The position numbers were made by a program, and so were the translations under genes. DNA of 33,532 bases from Thermodesulfovibrionia bacterium (lineage in GTDB: Bacteria > Nitrospirota > Thermodesulfovibrionia > UBA6902 > BMS3Bbin08): positions 1 through 33,532 of the forward strand of contig JAUXYI010000083.1 of the NCBI GenBank assembly GCA_030694425.1, written 5' to 3'. Position 1 is the first letter of the stretch; each line of letters begins with the position of its first letter. The notes below the pieces were generated by a model. The model worked only from the letters and a program-made list of their open reading frames with translations. It was not told where the DNA came from and searched no databases. Of the stretch, positions 14,672 to 23,508 are shown in pieces.

Positions 14672-15622
14672 AGCGCTTTTTACCGCCTTAAAAATCTTTC
14701 CCTTTACCTCTGTCAGAGAACCGGTTAATTTACAGCCAGCGGCATTCGCATGTCCTCCACCACCAAAGGTTTTTGCAATTTTTGCTACATTGACTTTGCC
14801 TTTTGAGCGGAGGCTTATTTTGTATAAGTTTTTCCTGTCTTCTCTGAAAAGCAGAGCGACTTCACTACCTTTAATTTGTCTTGGGAAATCTACAATACTC
14901 TCAGTATCTTCTATAGAAGTCTTTGTCTTTTTGAACATGTCCCGTGTCACTGTGATAGAAGTTATTTTACCCTTCTTTTCAATTGTAGGTAAACACAGGC
15001 TTACGAGCCTTAAACGGTTGAAGGAGAAATTTTCATATACCTCTTTCGTTATTTCCCAGGGATCTGCGCCTGCCGCAACGAGCCGGGATGCAATTTTTAA
15101 TGATTCAGGAGTTGTGTTGGAATATCTAAACCCTCCTGTGTCCGTTAAAATTGCTGTATATAAATTTGTGGCTATGGCTTTGTCTATAGTGACATGAAGG
15201 GAATGAAGAAGTTTATAAACAAGCTCTCCAGTTGCAGATGCCTTTGGATCGATTAAATTAAGTGATTGCTTCGGTATGACTTGTGACAATAGGAGATGAT
15301 GGTCTATAGTAACAGTGATTTTTGCCCTGAGATTTTTTAATCCTGTTCTCTCCATGTTAGGGCAGTCTACTATGAACATAACGTCAAATTTTCCGGAAGG
15401 AATCTTTCTGGTGACTATCTTTGCAGATGGTAAGAATTTTAAGATATCAGGCACTGGGTCCCTGTTGAGGACATAAACAGATTTGCCCATTTTTTTAAGA
15501 CCTAAAGCAAGGGCGATGCTGGAGCCAATTGCATCGCTTTCAGGACTTATATGGCTTACAATTAGAAATTTTTTATTTGTCTTTATTAATTTCAGAAGCC
15601 TGTGTAAAATTCTCGTCGTCAT
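14660..15622 (-). CDS. nrnA: DHH-family bifunctional oligoribonuclease / pAp phosphatase
   Basis: A DHH-DHHA1 phosphoesterase of the NrnA group that degrades very short RNAs and dephosphorylates pAp. Motifs: VSHISPESDAIGS (motif I; the first D of the usual D-x-D-A-D is replaced, here S-P-E-S-D), FIVDCPN, the DHH triplet in TIDHHLL, and GGGGHANAAGC in the C-terminal DHHA1 domain. 320 residues from the ATG at 15622; a start at 15655 is also possible but lies deeper in rbfA. The gene overlaps the rbfA end by about 50 bp and has no clear Shine-Dalgarno, which points to translational coupling. The infB-rbfA-nrnA-truB order is widespread in bacteria. Confidence 0.92.
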   Translation of the reverse strand: MTTRILHRLLKLIKTNKKFLIVSHISPESDAIGSSIALALGLKKMGKSVYVLNRDPVPDILKFLPSAKIVTRKIPSGKFDVMFIVDCPNMERTGLKNLRAKITVTIDHHLLLSQVIPKQSLNLIDPKASATGELVYKLLHSLHVTIDKAIATNLYTAILTDTGGFRYSNTTPESLKIASRLVAAGADPWEITKEVYENFSFNRLRLVSLCLPTIEKKGKITSITVTRDMFKKTKTSIEDTESIVDFPRQIKGSEVALLFREDRKNLYKISLRSKGKVNVAKIAKTFGGGGHANAAGCKLTGSLTEVKGKIFKAVKSAIKN

Positions 15623-15980
15623 TGGTGGAAGAAGTTGATGATGATTTAATCTCATTTAGCATTTTGTCTATCTTTGCGCCGTATTCTATTGATTCATCAA
15701 ATTTAAATACAAGTTGAGGTATAAATTTTATTTTTACCCTTTTAGCCAGTTCGCTTCTAATAAATCCCGCTGATGACGTAAGTATTTTTAATGTTTCGTC
15801 CTTCTTTGCGGACTCTAAAACACTGATATATATTTTTGCATGTTTTAAGTCATCGCTTACACGGGCATCAGTGACAGTGATGAATCCAAGCCGCGGGTCT
15901 TTAAGTTTGTGCATTATAATATCAGCGACTTCTTCTTTTATCAAATCGCCTATTCTTGCTGAACGTTTGTATGGGTGCAT
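15573..15980 (-). CDS. rbfA: 30S ribosome-binding factor A
   Basis: RbfA helps 16S rRNA 5' maturation and late 30S assembly and is important in the cold. The 135-residue KH-type protein starts MHPYKRSARIGDLIKEEVAD and contains DPRLGFITVTDARVSDDLKHAKIYISV and the RVKIKFIPQLVFKFDESIEYG signature. The acidic/serine tail after residue 115 is longer than the core family and is where nrnA overlaps. AAGGAA precedes the ATG at 6 nt. A repeat (16002-16092) separates it from ylxP. Confidence 0.94.
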   Translation of the reverse strand: MHPYKRSARIGDLIKEEVADIIMHKLKDPRLGFITVTDARVSDDLKHAKIYISVLESAKKDETLKILTSSAGFIRSELAKRVKIKFIPQLVFKFDESIEYGAKIDKMLNEIKSSSTSSTNDDENFTQASEINKDK

Positions 15981-16001
15981 ATTTTTCCTTAAAGTTCAAA
16001 A

Positions 16002-16092
16002 ATTAAATATCAAAAATCAAAATTGAGGAAGAAAAATTTAGATAAAATAGAAAATCCTTAATTTTGCATTTTGATTTTTACATTTTAATTTT
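16002..16092. repeat. inverted heptad-repeat element between ylxP and rbfA
   Basis: Thirteen consecutive heptads in one phase (ATTAAAT, ATCAAAA, ATCAAAA, TTGAGGA, AGAAAAA ... TTAATTT, TGCATTT, TGATTTT, TACATTT, TAATTTT). The first and last parts are complementary. It is a close copy of the element at 14588-14671. Confidence 0.8.
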
Positions 16093-16093
16093 A

Positions 16094-16375
16094 CTACAGC
16101 ATTTCCATTGAGGAATCAATTAATTGAATAGAAGGTGTGTCTAAGACAATGCTTCTGACTTCGTTAAGTATAGCATTTATTATCTTTGTTTCATTAGCAA
16201 CGCAGGCAACTCCGAGTACACTCCGCTGCCAGAGGTCATTTGCGTCTACTTCTGCAATGGAGACATTGAATTTGTTTCTTATCCTGTCTTTGAGACTCTT
16301 AATAATCATGCGTTTTGATTTTAAAGAATTTGATTCAGGCAGATGTAATTCTAAACTGAGAAGCCCGACTATCAT
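16094..16375 (-). CDS. ylxP: YlxP-like DUF503 family protein
   Basis: A 93-residue small protein of the DUF503/YlxP family, often found between infB and rbfA and proposed to act in ribosome assembly or translation. It begins MIVGLLSLELHLPESNSLKS and contains LKDRIRNKFNVSIAEVDANDLW and VLGVACVANE, typical of the family. The length is normal. No Shine-Dalgarno is seen. The biochemical role is not settled in any organism. Confidence 0.88.
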   Translation of the reverse strand: MIVGLLSLELHLPESNSLKSKRMIIKSLKDRIRNKFNVSIAEVDANDLWQRSVLGVACVANETKIINAILNEVRSIVLDTPSIQLIDSSMEML

Positions 16376-16392
16376 AAAAATAAAGATTCAGG

Positions 16393-16493
16393 TTTCAAGA
16401 TGCAAGATACATGGCACAATGTAAATTTATCAATGTAAATTTATAATAAATGTTTTATTCTCTTGTATCGTGTATCTTGCATCATGCATCAAG
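16393..16493. repeat. inverted heptad-repeat element at the infB 3' end
   Basis: Left arm TTTCAAG, ATGCAAG, ATACATG; right arm CTTGTAT, CGTGTAT, CTTGCAT, CATGCAT, CAAG, which is complementary to it. The AT-rich centre contains a direct pair of ATGTAAATTTAT. The infB stop codon (16482-16484) lies within the right arm, so the element supplies the last codons of IF-2. Confidence 0.75.
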
Positions 16494-18974
16494 TTTTGTT
16501 GCAACTTCTTCCTTGATGTAATCTTCAAAGATGTCCCCGACTTTGATGTCGTTAAAGTTTTCTATCATAATACCGCACTCATAACCAGCCTGAACTTCTC
16601 TCACGTCATCTTTAAATCTCTTGAGGGATGCTATCTTGCTGTCGTATATAACGATATTGTCTCTTATGATTCTTATTCCTGAACTTGCCCTTGTTATGGC
16701 GCCGTCAAGGACATAACACCCTGCAACTGTTCCTACTTTTGATATAGTGAAGGTCTGCCTGACTTCGGCCCTGCCGAGGATTTTCTCTATAATGGTTGGC
16801 TCAAGAAGCCCTTCCAATGCCTTTTTAACATCTTCAATGGCATCATAGATAATATTATAAATCCTTATATCCACTCCCTCTTTTTCTGCCAGAGAATGAG
16901 CCTTTGCATCAGGCCTTACGTTAAACCCTATAATAATGGCATTAGATGCAGAGGCAAGCATAACATCGGACTCATTTATTCCTCCTACGCCTGAATGAAT
17001 TACTTTTACCTTAACCTGTGGATGGCTGAGATTCTCAAGAGCATCTTTAACAGCTTCAGCAGAACCCTGAACATCAGCCTTTATGATGATATTCAGATCT
17101 TTTATTTTGCCTTCTTTTATTTTGGCATATAATTCATTGAGGGTAAGTTTTCTTGCTTTTGCAATTTCGCCAGACTTCTGTTTTTGAAGTCTGTTCATTG
17201 CTACCTGCTTTGCTTTTCTTTCGTCCTCAACGACCACAAAGATTTCGCCTGCCTGAGGGATGCCGGGAAAACCAATAACTTCAACAGGCGTTGACGGTCC
17301 GCATTTTTCAATTCTGCGGCCGATGTCATCAGTAAGAGCTCGAACTTTGCCTGCAAGCGTGCCCGCAATAAATATATCTCCCACTTTGAGCGTACCTGAA
17401 TTAACAATGACCGTTGCTACAGGACCCCTGCCTTTATCAAGTTTTGACTCAATTATTGTGCCCTTTGCATGTCTGTTGTAATCTGCCTTGAGTTCCATTA
17501 CCTCTGCCTGCAGGAGTATCATTTCGAGGAGGCGTTCTATCCCTGTTTTCTTCTTTGCTGAAACTTCAACAAAGATATTCTGCCCCCCCCAATCCTCAGA
17601 CACGACGCCGTATTGCGCGAGGTCATTTTTCACTTTTGCAATATTCGCCTCGGGTTTATCAATTTTGTTTATTGCTACCACTATGGGTACATTTGCAGCC
17701 TTTGCATGGTCGATAGCCTCAATGGTCTGGGGCATGACACCGTCATCAGCCGCCACCACAAGAACAACAATATCAGTAACCTTTGCGCCCCTTGCCCTCA
17801 TTATGGTGAATGCCTCGTGACCGGGCGTATCAAGAAAAACAATCTCTTTGTCTTTTAATTTTACCTTGTAGGCGCCAATGTGCTGAGTTATACCGCCTGC
17901 TTCTGTCTCTGTTACCTTTGTTTCCCTTATTGCGTCGAGGAGGGTGGTCTTTCCATGATCTACGTGCCCCATTATAGTTACAATCGGCGGCCGATGACTG
18001 AGTTTAGAAGTGTCAATTTCTACTTCCTCCATAACGGTCTCTTCACTTTCAATGTGTGTTAACTCAACCTTTATACCGAAAGCCTCTGCAGCAATCTGGG
18101 CTGCATCCAAATCTAAGGGCTGGTTTATGGTTGGCATATAGCCGAGTTCCATAAATTTTTTTATGACCTCAGGGAGTTTCTGTCCTATGAGTTCAGCAAA
18201 TTCTTTTACAGTACTGCCTTCCTGAAATTTAAGTACACGCTTTCTTGGTTGAGTTGGAAGGGGTAGTTCTTTTATTTCTGTTTCTGTTTTCTGTGAAGAC
18301 ACCTTTTTTTTGTCAAATCTTTTAAATGCTGGTTTAAAAACATGCCATTTTTTTGCAGTATCAACCCTTTTTATAGTATCAAAAGCCCTTTGCATTCCCG
18401 GCCTTCCCTTAAATTTTGGGATATTCTCTATTTCCATTTCTTTTTTGAACCTGTCAGGAACTTTTATTTCTTCTTCCTCAACCGCGGTTATATCTTTTTC
18501 TTCCATCAGAGGTTCAGAGGGGATTTCTACAGAGGGTTTGATTTCCTCTTTCTCTGCCTTTGGAATCTCTTTTTCAGCTATAGGGGTAATCTTTTTTTCC
18601 GGCAGGATAGTTTTGGGAATCTCAGCAGAAGGCATGCTTTCTGCTAATTTCTTTTTAACAATTTCTTCTTTTGTTTTCTTTTCAATTTTTTTTTCTAAGG
18701 CAGGTTTTTCTTCTAACTTTTCGATTTTCAGGGACTCTTTCTTGATTGGTTTTTTAACCTTCTCAGCCTTAGAAACACGGGGTGTTTTAGCCTGCTCCTT
18801 TTTAAGAGGTTTTTCAGCTTTACGAAGAATTTTCAAGAGCTTAGGTGTTATACTATCATCTACGATTGAGGCATGGTTTTTAGCTTCAACGCCGAGTTCT
18901 GCGAGCTTAACTAACAGTTCCTTGCTTGTAACGTTCAGTTTCTTGGCTAATTCATGGACTCGTATTTTTGCCAT
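16482..18974 (-). CDS. infB: translation initiation factor IF-2
   Basis: IF-2 brings fMet-tRNA to the 30S subunit in a GTP-dependent step. The 830 residues contain an N-terminal IF2_N helix (1-50), a long Lys/Glu/Pro-rich linker (about 52-190), a second IF2_N segment (about 248-310) and the G domain with G1 GHVDHGKTT (336-344), DTPGHEAF and NKID, followed by domains II-IV ending [18 protein letters not shown]. The last few residues (KLDA and stop) are contributed by the adjacent heptad repeat. It is the first gene of the minus-strand operon; nusA, its usual neighbour, is absent, and rpmB is divergent. A promoter is proposed at 19038-19067. An intact, essential gene. Confidence 0.97.
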   Translation of the reverse strand: MAKIRVHELAKKLNVTSKELLVKLAELGVEAKNHASIVDDSITPKLLKILRKAEKPLKKEQAKTPRVSKAEKVKKPIKKESLKIEKLEEKPALEKKIEKKTKEEIVKKKLAESMPSAEIPKTILPEKKITPIAEKEIPKAEKEEIKPSVEIPSEPLMEEKDITAVEEEEIKVPDRFKKEMEIENIPKFKGRPGMQRAFDTIKRVDTAKKWHVFKPAFKRFDKKKVSSQKTETEIKELPLPTQPRKRVLKFQEGSTVKEFAELIGQKLPEVIKKFMELGYMPTINQPLDLDAAQIAAEAFGIKVELTHIESEETVMEEVEIDTSKLSHRPPIVTIMGHVDHGKTTLLDAIRETKVTETEAGGITQHIGAYKVKLKDKEIVFLDTPGHEAFTIMRARGAKVTDIVVLVVAADDGVMPQTIEAIDHAKAANVPIVVAINKIDKPEANIAKVKNDLAQYGVVSEDWGGQNIFVEVSAKKKTGIERLLEMILLQAEVMELKADYNRHAKGTIIESKLDKGRGPVATVIVNSGTLKVGDIFIAGTLAGKVRALTDDIGRRIEKCGPSTPVEVIGFPGIPQAGEIFVVVEDERKAKQVAMNRLQKQKSGEIAKARKLTLNELYAKIKEGKIKDLNIIIKADVQGSAEAVKDALENLSHPQVKVKVIHSGVGGINESDVMLASASNAIIIGFNVRPDAKAHSLAEKEGVDIRIYNIIYDAIEDVKKALEGLLEPTIIEKILGRAEVRQTFTISKVGTVAGCYVLDGAITRASSGIRIIRDNIVIYDSKIASLKRFKDDVREVQAGYECGIMIENFNDIKVGDIFEDYIKEEVATKLDA

Positions 18975-19037
18975 TGTTTATATAATTTTCCCTCTGTATC
19001 TTTTAAATTTTTTTGAAGTTGTAAGATTAATTTTTAA

Positions 19038-19067
19038 ATGTTATCATAAATGGCATCGCTAAAGCAA
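19038..19067 (-). promoter_or_regulatory. promoter candidate of the infB operon
   Basis: On the minus strand TTGCTT, an 18-nt spacer ending in TGA, and TAACAT (extended -10). This predicts a leader of about 56 nt before infB. Confidence 0.4.
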
Positions 19068-19134
19068 TCACGCTTCTTTAAATAAAGTCTATTTTTAGAG
19101 GCAAATAAGTTTTTACAGGGAGGTATAAATCGAG

Positions 19135-19326
19135 ATGGCAGTCTGTGCAGTTTGTGGAAAAAAAAATAGCGTAGGTAACAATGTCAGTCATGCAAACAAC
19201 AGGACAAAACGCATATTTGCTCCAAATCTTCAGAAGGTAAAAATGCATACCAATAATAGAGGGGTAAAGAGAGTTCATGTCTGTACAAGATGTCTTCGCT
19301 CTGGATTTGTGAAAAAGGCAGTATAA
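19135..19326 (+). CDS. rpmB: 50S ribosomal protein L28
   Basis: A 63-residue L28 of the large subunit. The sequence [20 protein letters not shown], the [13 protein letters not shown] strand and VCTRCLRSG are typical. It keeps two CxxC pairs (C4/C7 and near 50/53), so it is the zinc-binding form. GGGAGGT lies about 10 nt before the ATG. It is divergent from infB and followed by a DciA-like gene across an 83-bp repeat. Confidence 0.96.
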   Translation: MAVCAVCGKKNSVGNNVSHANNRTKRIFAPNLQKVKMHTNNRGVKRVHVCTRCLRSGFVKKAV

Positions 19327-19329
19327 AAC

Positions 19330-19406
19330 AAGTTATGAGTTATGAGTTAAAAGTTAGGAGTAAAAATCTTCAACTTTTAACTTTCAACTTTTAACCTTCA
19401 ACTCTA
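19330..19406. repeat. inverted heptad-repeat element between rpmB and the DciA-like gene
   Basis: Eleven heptads in one phase: AAGTTAT, GAGTTAT, GAGTTAA, AAGTTAG, GAGTAAA, AATCTTC, AACTTTT, AACTTTC, AACTTTT, AACCTTC, AACTCTA. The first half carries AGTT and the second AACT, so it folds into a hairpin. It occupies essentially the whole gap and ends 3 nt before the next ATG. Confidence 0.85.
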
Positions 19407-19409
19407 ATA

Positions 19410-19850
19410 ATGCAGCGTGTTGGCGGAATCCTCAAAAGGTTTGTTAAAGACTATGGTTTAGAAACGGGGCTTCACCTCGCTGGAATAAAAACGCAGTGGC
19501 AAAAACTCGTAGGACAAACTCTTGCGGCGCATACCTCTCCCGATATTATTAAAGGCAAAACTATTTTTATCAATGTTGATACTCCACAATGGATGCATCA
19601 CCTGAGTTTTTACAAGCAGGAGATGTTGGAAAAACTTAAAAAGTATGGGATTGAAAACGTAAGATTAAGACTGGGCAGGCTGGATGAATATTCTGTCAAT
19701 GAATTTAAAACAGCCAATGCTTATCAGCTGACCGAGGAAGACTCAAGGTATATTGAAAATACGATTAAAAATTTAAAAGACGACGAGCTAAAGGAAAAAT
19801 TCAGAACATTACTTTCAGATGCATTAAGGCATAATAAGAAAAATAAATAA
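19410..19850 (+). CDS. DciA-like DUF721 protein
   Basis: A 146-residue DUF721 protein. The family includes DciA, which helps load replicative helicase DnaB in bacteria without DnaC. It has the N-terminal KH-like domain (WQKLVGQTLAAHTSPDIIKGKTIFINVDTPQWMHHLSFYK region, roughly 28-75) and the LRLG strand that follows. The C-terminal part is helical and charged. There is no Shine-Dalgarno; the heptad repeat abuts the ATG. The DciA role is a family-level inference. Members vary and some lie beside gyrase or rpmB. Confidence 0.75.
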   Translation: MQRVGGILKRFVKDYGLETGLHLAGIKTQWQKLVGQTLAAHTSPDIIKGKTIFINVDTPQWMHHLSFYKQEMLEKLKKYGIENVRLRLGRLDEYSVNEFKTANAYQLTEEDSRYIENTIKNLKDDELKEKFRTLLSDALRHNKKNK

Positions 19851-19882
19851 AATTTAGGCATTAAAGTTCTATACGGGGTTTC

Positions 19883-21136
19883 TTATGCTGACTCGGCGTG
19901 CTTTTCATAGATAAGGACAGGTTTTTCTTTTTTGAGGATTACGTCATCTGTTATCAGACACTCTCTGATTTTGCTCTGCGAAGGGATTTCATACATGACA
20001 TCAAGCATAACTTCTTCAAGGATCGCTTTCAGCCCTCTTGCTCCGGTCTTGCGTTTTACTGCCTGTTTCGCTATAGCAGAATAGGCGCTGTCTGTAAACC
20101 TGAGCGTGACATTATCAAAAGAAAGAAGCTTCTGGTACTGTTTTATTAATGAGTTTTTAGGTTCCTTCAGAATCCTGATAAGCGCTGACTCATCAAGTTC
20201 AGTCAAAGTTGCTATAATCGGAAGCCTTCCAACAAACTCAGGAATAAGCCCATATTTAATTAAATCCTGCGGCTCAATGTCCTCCAGCAGCTCACCTATT
20301 TTCTTCTCTTTTTTGCTTATCAGCTCAGAGCCGAAACCAACCGTTTTTTTGCCTGTTCTCTGGGCTATTACCTCATCAAGTCCTACAAATGCACCGCCGC
20401 AGATGAACAAGATATTTGTTGTATTAACCTGGATAAATTCCTGTTGCGGGTGTTTTCTTCCTCCCTGGGGTGGAACATTTGCAACAGTGCCTTCAGTAAT
20501 TTTTAAAAGCGCCTGTTGAACGCCTTCGCCTGAAACATCTCTTGTTATAGATGGGTTCTCACCCTTGCGGCTTATTTTGTCAATCTCATCAATGTAGATA
20601 ATTCCTCGCTGTGCCTTTTCAACATCGTAATCTGCTTTCTGCAGGAGTTTAAGTATTATGTTTTCGACATCCTCGCCTACATAGCCAGCCTCAGTAAGTG
20701 TTGTAGCATCTGCAATGGTAAAGGGAACATCAAGAAGCCTTGCAAGGGTCTGGGCAAGAAGGGTTTTGCCTGTGCCAGTCGGCCCTATGAGCAGGATATT
20801 GCTTTTTTGTAATTCAACATCAGAATCCGAGGGGTTGTTTATTCTCTTATAATGATTATGTACAGCAACTGAAATAATCTTCTTTGCCTTTTCCTGGTTT
20901 ATCACATAATTGTCAAGATAGCTTTTGATTTCTTTTGGCTTAGGGAGTTTTGTTGAAATGGATATATCAAAAGAAGAGTCAAGTTCTTCTGCCATGATTT
21001 CATTACAAAGCCCGACGCATTCATCGCATATGTAAACAGTTGGTCCTGCGATGAGCTTCCTCACCTCATCCTGTTTCCTGCCGCAGAAAGAACATCTCAA
21101 TAGGTCATCATGCTTTTTAATTATGGTTTCTTTCAT
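19883..21136 (-). CDS. clpX: ATP-dependent Clp protease ATPase subunit ClpX
   Basis: ClpX is a hexameric AAA+ unfoldase that feeds substrates to ClpP. The 417 residues have an N-terminal C4 zinc-binding domain (CSFC near 16-19 and CDEC near 37-40), Walker A GPTGTGKT, the GYVG pore loop followed by EDVEN, Walker B IIYIDEID and the sensor-2 domain at the C-terminus (RGLKAILEE). The ClpP-docking loop is present as I-G-F near the SE/LIS segment. Length and motifs are normal. It is downstream of clpP in a tig-clpP-clpX order that is common in bacteria. A weak AAGGGAA lies before the ATG. Confidence 0.96.
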   Translation of the reverse strand: MKETIIKKHDDLLRCSFCGRKQDEVRKLIAGPTVYICDECVGLCNEIMAEELDSSFDISISTKLPKPKEIKSYLDNYVINQEKAKKIISVAVHNHYKRINNPSDSDVELQKSNILLIGPTGTGKTLLAQTLARLLDVPFTIADATTLTEAGYVGEDVENIILKLLQKADYDVEKAQRGIIYIDEIDKISRKGENPSITRDVSGEGVQQALLKITEGTVANVPPQGGRKHPQQEFIQVNTTNILFICGGAFVGLDEVIAQRTGKKTVGFGSELISKKEKKIGELLEDIEPQDLIKYGLIPEFVGRLPIIATLTELDESALIRILKEPKNSLIKQYQKLLSFDNVTLRFTDSAYSAIAKQAVKRKTGARGLKAILEEVMLDVMYEIPSQSKIRECLITDDVILKKEKPVLIYEKHAESA

Positions 21137-21178
21137 TGTTTCCCTTATTTTTTAGAACATGAGATATTTTTTCTTATC

Positions 21179-21769
21179 TCACGTTTTTTTAGTTGTTACT
21201 ATAACCTCATCAACAATGCCATATTCTTTTGCTTCTGCTCCTGACATAAAAAAGTCTCTTTCTGTATCTGTGTTTATTATTTCAATGGGCTGTCCTGTAT
21301 GTTTTGCAAGTATGTTGTTCAGAATTTCTTTCATTTTAAGGATCTCTTTTGCATGGATTGCAATATCAGTAGCCTGACCATAAAATCCACCGATGGGCTG
21401 ATGTATCATTATGCGGGAATGGGGCAGGGCAAAACGCTTGCCTTTTGTTCCGGCTGTAAGAAGAAGCGCTCCCATGCTTGTAGCCTGTCCAATGCAATAT
21501 GTAGCAATGTCAGGTTTAATGTACTGTATTGTATCATAAATAGCCAGTCCTGCTGACACAATTCCACCCGGAGTATTTATATATAAATGAATATCCTTGT
21601 CGGGGTCTTCTGTCTGAAGAAAGAGAAGCTGGGCGATAACTGTATTGGCGAGAGTATCATCTATTGGAAAACCTATAAAAACGATCCTGTCTTTCAGAAG
21701 GCGGGAATATATATCATATGCCCTTTCTGTTCTTCCTGTTTGTTCTATTACTATCGGAATTAAGCTCAC
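21179..21769 (-). CDS. clpP: ATP-dependent Clp protease proteolytic subunit
   Basis: ClpP serine peptidase, the tetradecameric chamber that works with ClpX. Catalytic triad S98 (ATSMG), H123 (MIHQP) and D172 (TERDFFMS). The 196 residues start at GTG ([20 protein letters not shown]), and AAGGAA lies about 9 nt upstream. Motifs [11 protein letters not shown] and [14 protein letters not shown] are typical. Second gene of tig-clpP-clpX. A heptad element (21789-21837) fills the gap to tig. Confidence 0.96.
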   Translation of the reverse strand: MSLIPIVIEQTGRTERAYDIYSRLLKDRIVFIGFPIDDTLANTVIAQLLFLQTEDPDKDIHLYINTPGGIVSAGLAIYDTIQYIKPDIATYCIGQATSMGALLLTAGTKGKRFALPHSRIMIHQPIGGFYGQATDIAIHAKEILKMKEILNNILAKHTGQPIEIINTDTERDFFMSGAEAKEYGIVDEVIVTTKKT

Positions 21770-21788
21770 TATGGTTTCCTTTCCTTTA

Positions 21789-21837
21789 AAGTTATAAATT
21801 AAATATGTGAAATTTTCTAAACTCCAAACTCCTAACT
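21789..21837. repeat. heptad-repeat element between tig and clpP
   Basis: Seven heptads in one phase: AAGTTAT, AAATTAA, ATATGTG, AAATTTT, CTAAACT, CCAAACT, CCTAACT. The outer units resemble those at 19330-19406. Confidence 0.6.
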
Positions 21838-23100
21838 CTATTTAATAACTGCCTTAGATAACACGGTCTCTAAAATTTTATCAGTAAATAATCTATTTTT
21901 TAGCCCATCCAGAGAACCGTCTCTCATTATATATAATTTTTTTACTTCCTCTGGTTTGAGTTCGTTCTGGGCAGAGAGTTCATCTATAGCTTTTTTAATA
22001 TCATCTTCTGTAATCTCGATTTTCTCTTTTTTGCCGATAGCCTCAAGAATAATCAGTCCCGCCACGTTTTTACGTGCCTTTTGTTCATAGTCTTTTTTTA
22101 ATTCTTCATCTTTTTTGATGGGTATATTATCTCTCGTTAAACTTTGTTTTGCTTCAAGAATCATATGCTCTAACTCCCTGTTCACCATAGAGGCAGGGAC
22201 CTCAAGATTGTGATTACTGACGAGATAGTCAATTATTTCATTTTTATATTCAGTGGTTATCTGATTTTTCTTCCTGTTGTATATATTTTCATGTATCTTT
22301 TTTTTAAGTTCTTCCATATCACTGCACTTAAAACCTTTTGCAAATTCGTCGTCTAACGGCGGGAGAATTTTTTCCTTAATTTCTGTGATTAAAACTTTGA
22401 AAAGGATTTCTTTCCCGGCAATAGTTCTGTTAAGATGCTCAGCCTCAAAATTTATTTTAATTTCAAGATTATCTCCTTTTTTCTTGCCTGAGAGGGAGCC
22501 AGTAAATTCTTGAGGCAGTGCCTGAGAGCCGAGGATGAAGGGATAATCTTTTGAAGAAAGCTCTTTGACTTCTTCTCCGCCAGTGAATGCCTTACAGTCA
22601 ATAATAGCTACATCTCCTTTTCTCAGCGGAATGTCAGAAACTTTAAGAATTGCCTTGTTTTCCTGTAACACATTGAGCGCCGTTTTTACCTCGTCTTCTT
22701 CCACTGAAAAAGGTTTTTCTTTTAGTTCAATTCCTTCGTAATTGAGATTTTCTATCTCGGGCTTTATCTCTACTGTGACTGTAAAGGAAAGCGGCTGGTT
22801 TTTTACAATCTTCAAATCTCCGTCTATATCAGGATAAGTAACAGGCGTTATCTTTGCTTCTTCAACTGCCTTTGAATAAAATTCTGGAACAATTTTGCCT
22901 AATACCTCATTTTCAATCTCTTTGCCGAATTTTCTCTCGAGAATGGACTGCGGTACTTTGCCTGGCCTGAAACCGGGTATTTTAGCGATTGTTTTTAACT
23001 TATTGTAGGCTTTTGCGATTTCTCCCTCAATTACAGAAACGGGAATATTAATCTTAAGCCTTCTTGTTGTTGGTGTTTTTACTTCGACTTCTTGCAACAT
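21838..23100 (-). CDS. tig: trigger factor, ribosome-associated chaperone
   Basis: A 420-residue trigger factor that holds nascent chains at the ribosome exit. The N-terminal ribosome-docking signature is [18 protein letters not shown] (about 42-60). An FKBP-type prolyl isomerase domain lies at about 160-240 ([18 protein letters not shown] and [12 protein letters not shown]). The helical C-terminal arms contain [17 protein letters not shown]. First gene of the operon with clpP and clpX. The ATG has no Shine-Dalgarno; a TTGACA promoter ends 6 nt before it. Confidence 0.94.
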   Translation of the reverse strand: MLQEVEVKTPTTRRLKINIPVSVIEGEIAKAYNKLKTIAKIPGFRPGKVPQSILERKFGKEIENEVLGKIVPEFYSKAVEEAKITPVTYPDIDGDLKIVKNQPLSFTVTVEIKPEIENLNYEGIELKEKPFSVEEDEVKTALNVLQENKAILKVSDIPLRKGDVAIIDCKAFTGGEEVKELSSKDYPFILGSQALPQEFTGSLSGKKKGDNLEIKINFEAEHLNRTIAGKEILFKVLITEIKEKILPPLDDEFAKGFKCSDMEELKKKIHENIYNRKKNQITTEYKNEIIDYLVSNHNLEVPASMVNRELEHMILEAKQSLTRDNIPIKKDEELKKDYEQKARKNVAGLIILEAIGKKEKIEITEDDIKKAIDELSAQNELKPEEVKKLYIMRDGSLDGLKNRLFTDKILETVLSKAVIK

Positions 23101-23106
23101 ATAGAA

Positions 23107-23135
23107 TATTAAAATTTATTCTAAAAATTTGTCAA
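23107..23135 (-). promoter_or_regulatory. tig operon promoter (TTGACA / TTAATA)
   Basis: On the minus strand a perfect TTGACA, a 17-nt spacer and TTAATA, then 6 nt to the tig ATG. Transcription should start at the start codon, giving a leaderless mRNA. Confidence 0.6.
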
Positions 23136-23229
23136 TGAATTCGAATTTGAATGAATTTGATAATTTTGTATCAATATATCTTTTCAGTTCTACAAATATT
23201 ATTTCATGCATAATTTACCTTGCTGTTAT

Positions 23230-23381
23230 TAATACAAACGCATTAAGTAAGTTGACATAACTCTTTAGTGTTGTCATTCCCGCTTGTCGGTCCCGATGCT
23301 TCGGGATTAAAGAAAGATGCCGAATCCCGAAGCATCGGGAGCATGACAGAAAATGTAACATTACTTATTTCGTTTGCTATA
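23230..23381. repeat. MITE-like element, copy 2
   Basis: 152 bp with left end TAATACAAACGCATTAAGTA, nearly identical to copy 1, and a right end of which the reverse complement is TATAGCAAACGAAATAAGTA. The core is a GTCATTCCCG...GCATGAC palindrome with inner CCCGATGCTTCGGG and CCCGAAGCATCGGG hairpins. It sits in the divergent tig/pilM spacer, upstream of the CRP-like site. The 408-bp spacer is otherwise accounted for by the two promoters. Confidence 0.72.
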
Positions 23382-23402
23382 GTAAAGATAAATATACATC
23401 CT

Positions 23403-23418
23403 TGTGATATAAATCACA
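23403..23418. promoter_or_regulatory. CRP/FNR-type operator upstream of pilM
   Basis: TGTGATATAAATCACA is an exact TGTGA-N6-TCACA palindrome, the site type of CRP/FNR-superfamily regulators (CRP; also HcpR in anaerobes). It lies about 54 bp upstream of the -35 of pilM. Class-I activation of the pilus operon is plausible. The regulator is not in the window. Confidence 0.6.
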
Positions 23419-23471
23419 TCAATTTTTGCCTCATTATACTACCTTAATCAGTATGATGCAGCAAAAAAATC

Positions 23472-23501
23472 TTGACAATAGTAAGACTTTTCTGATATTC
23501 A
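23472..23501 (+). promoter_or_regulatory. pilM operon promoter candidate
   Basis: A perfect TTGACA followed by GATATT at 16 nt or TATTCA at 18 nt. The ATG is 7-9 nt beyond the -10, with no Shine-Dalgarno in front of pilM, again pointing to a very short leader. Confidence 0.5.
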
Positions 23502-23508
23502 TAGAACT

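Noticed and set aside
17582-17590. C-run inside infB as a phase-variable tract
   Set aside because: The run is short, encodes the ordinary W-G-G stretch of IF-2, and the frame is intact; phase variation of an essential factor is implausible.
18310-19062. Long plus-strand open frame opposite infB
   Set aside because: It is antisense to the well-conserved IF-2 linker; low-complexity Ser/Phe-rich translation, no family resemblance.
20106-20519. Open frame opposite clpX
   Set aside because: Shadow of a conserved ClpX coding region; no motifs and no ribosome site.
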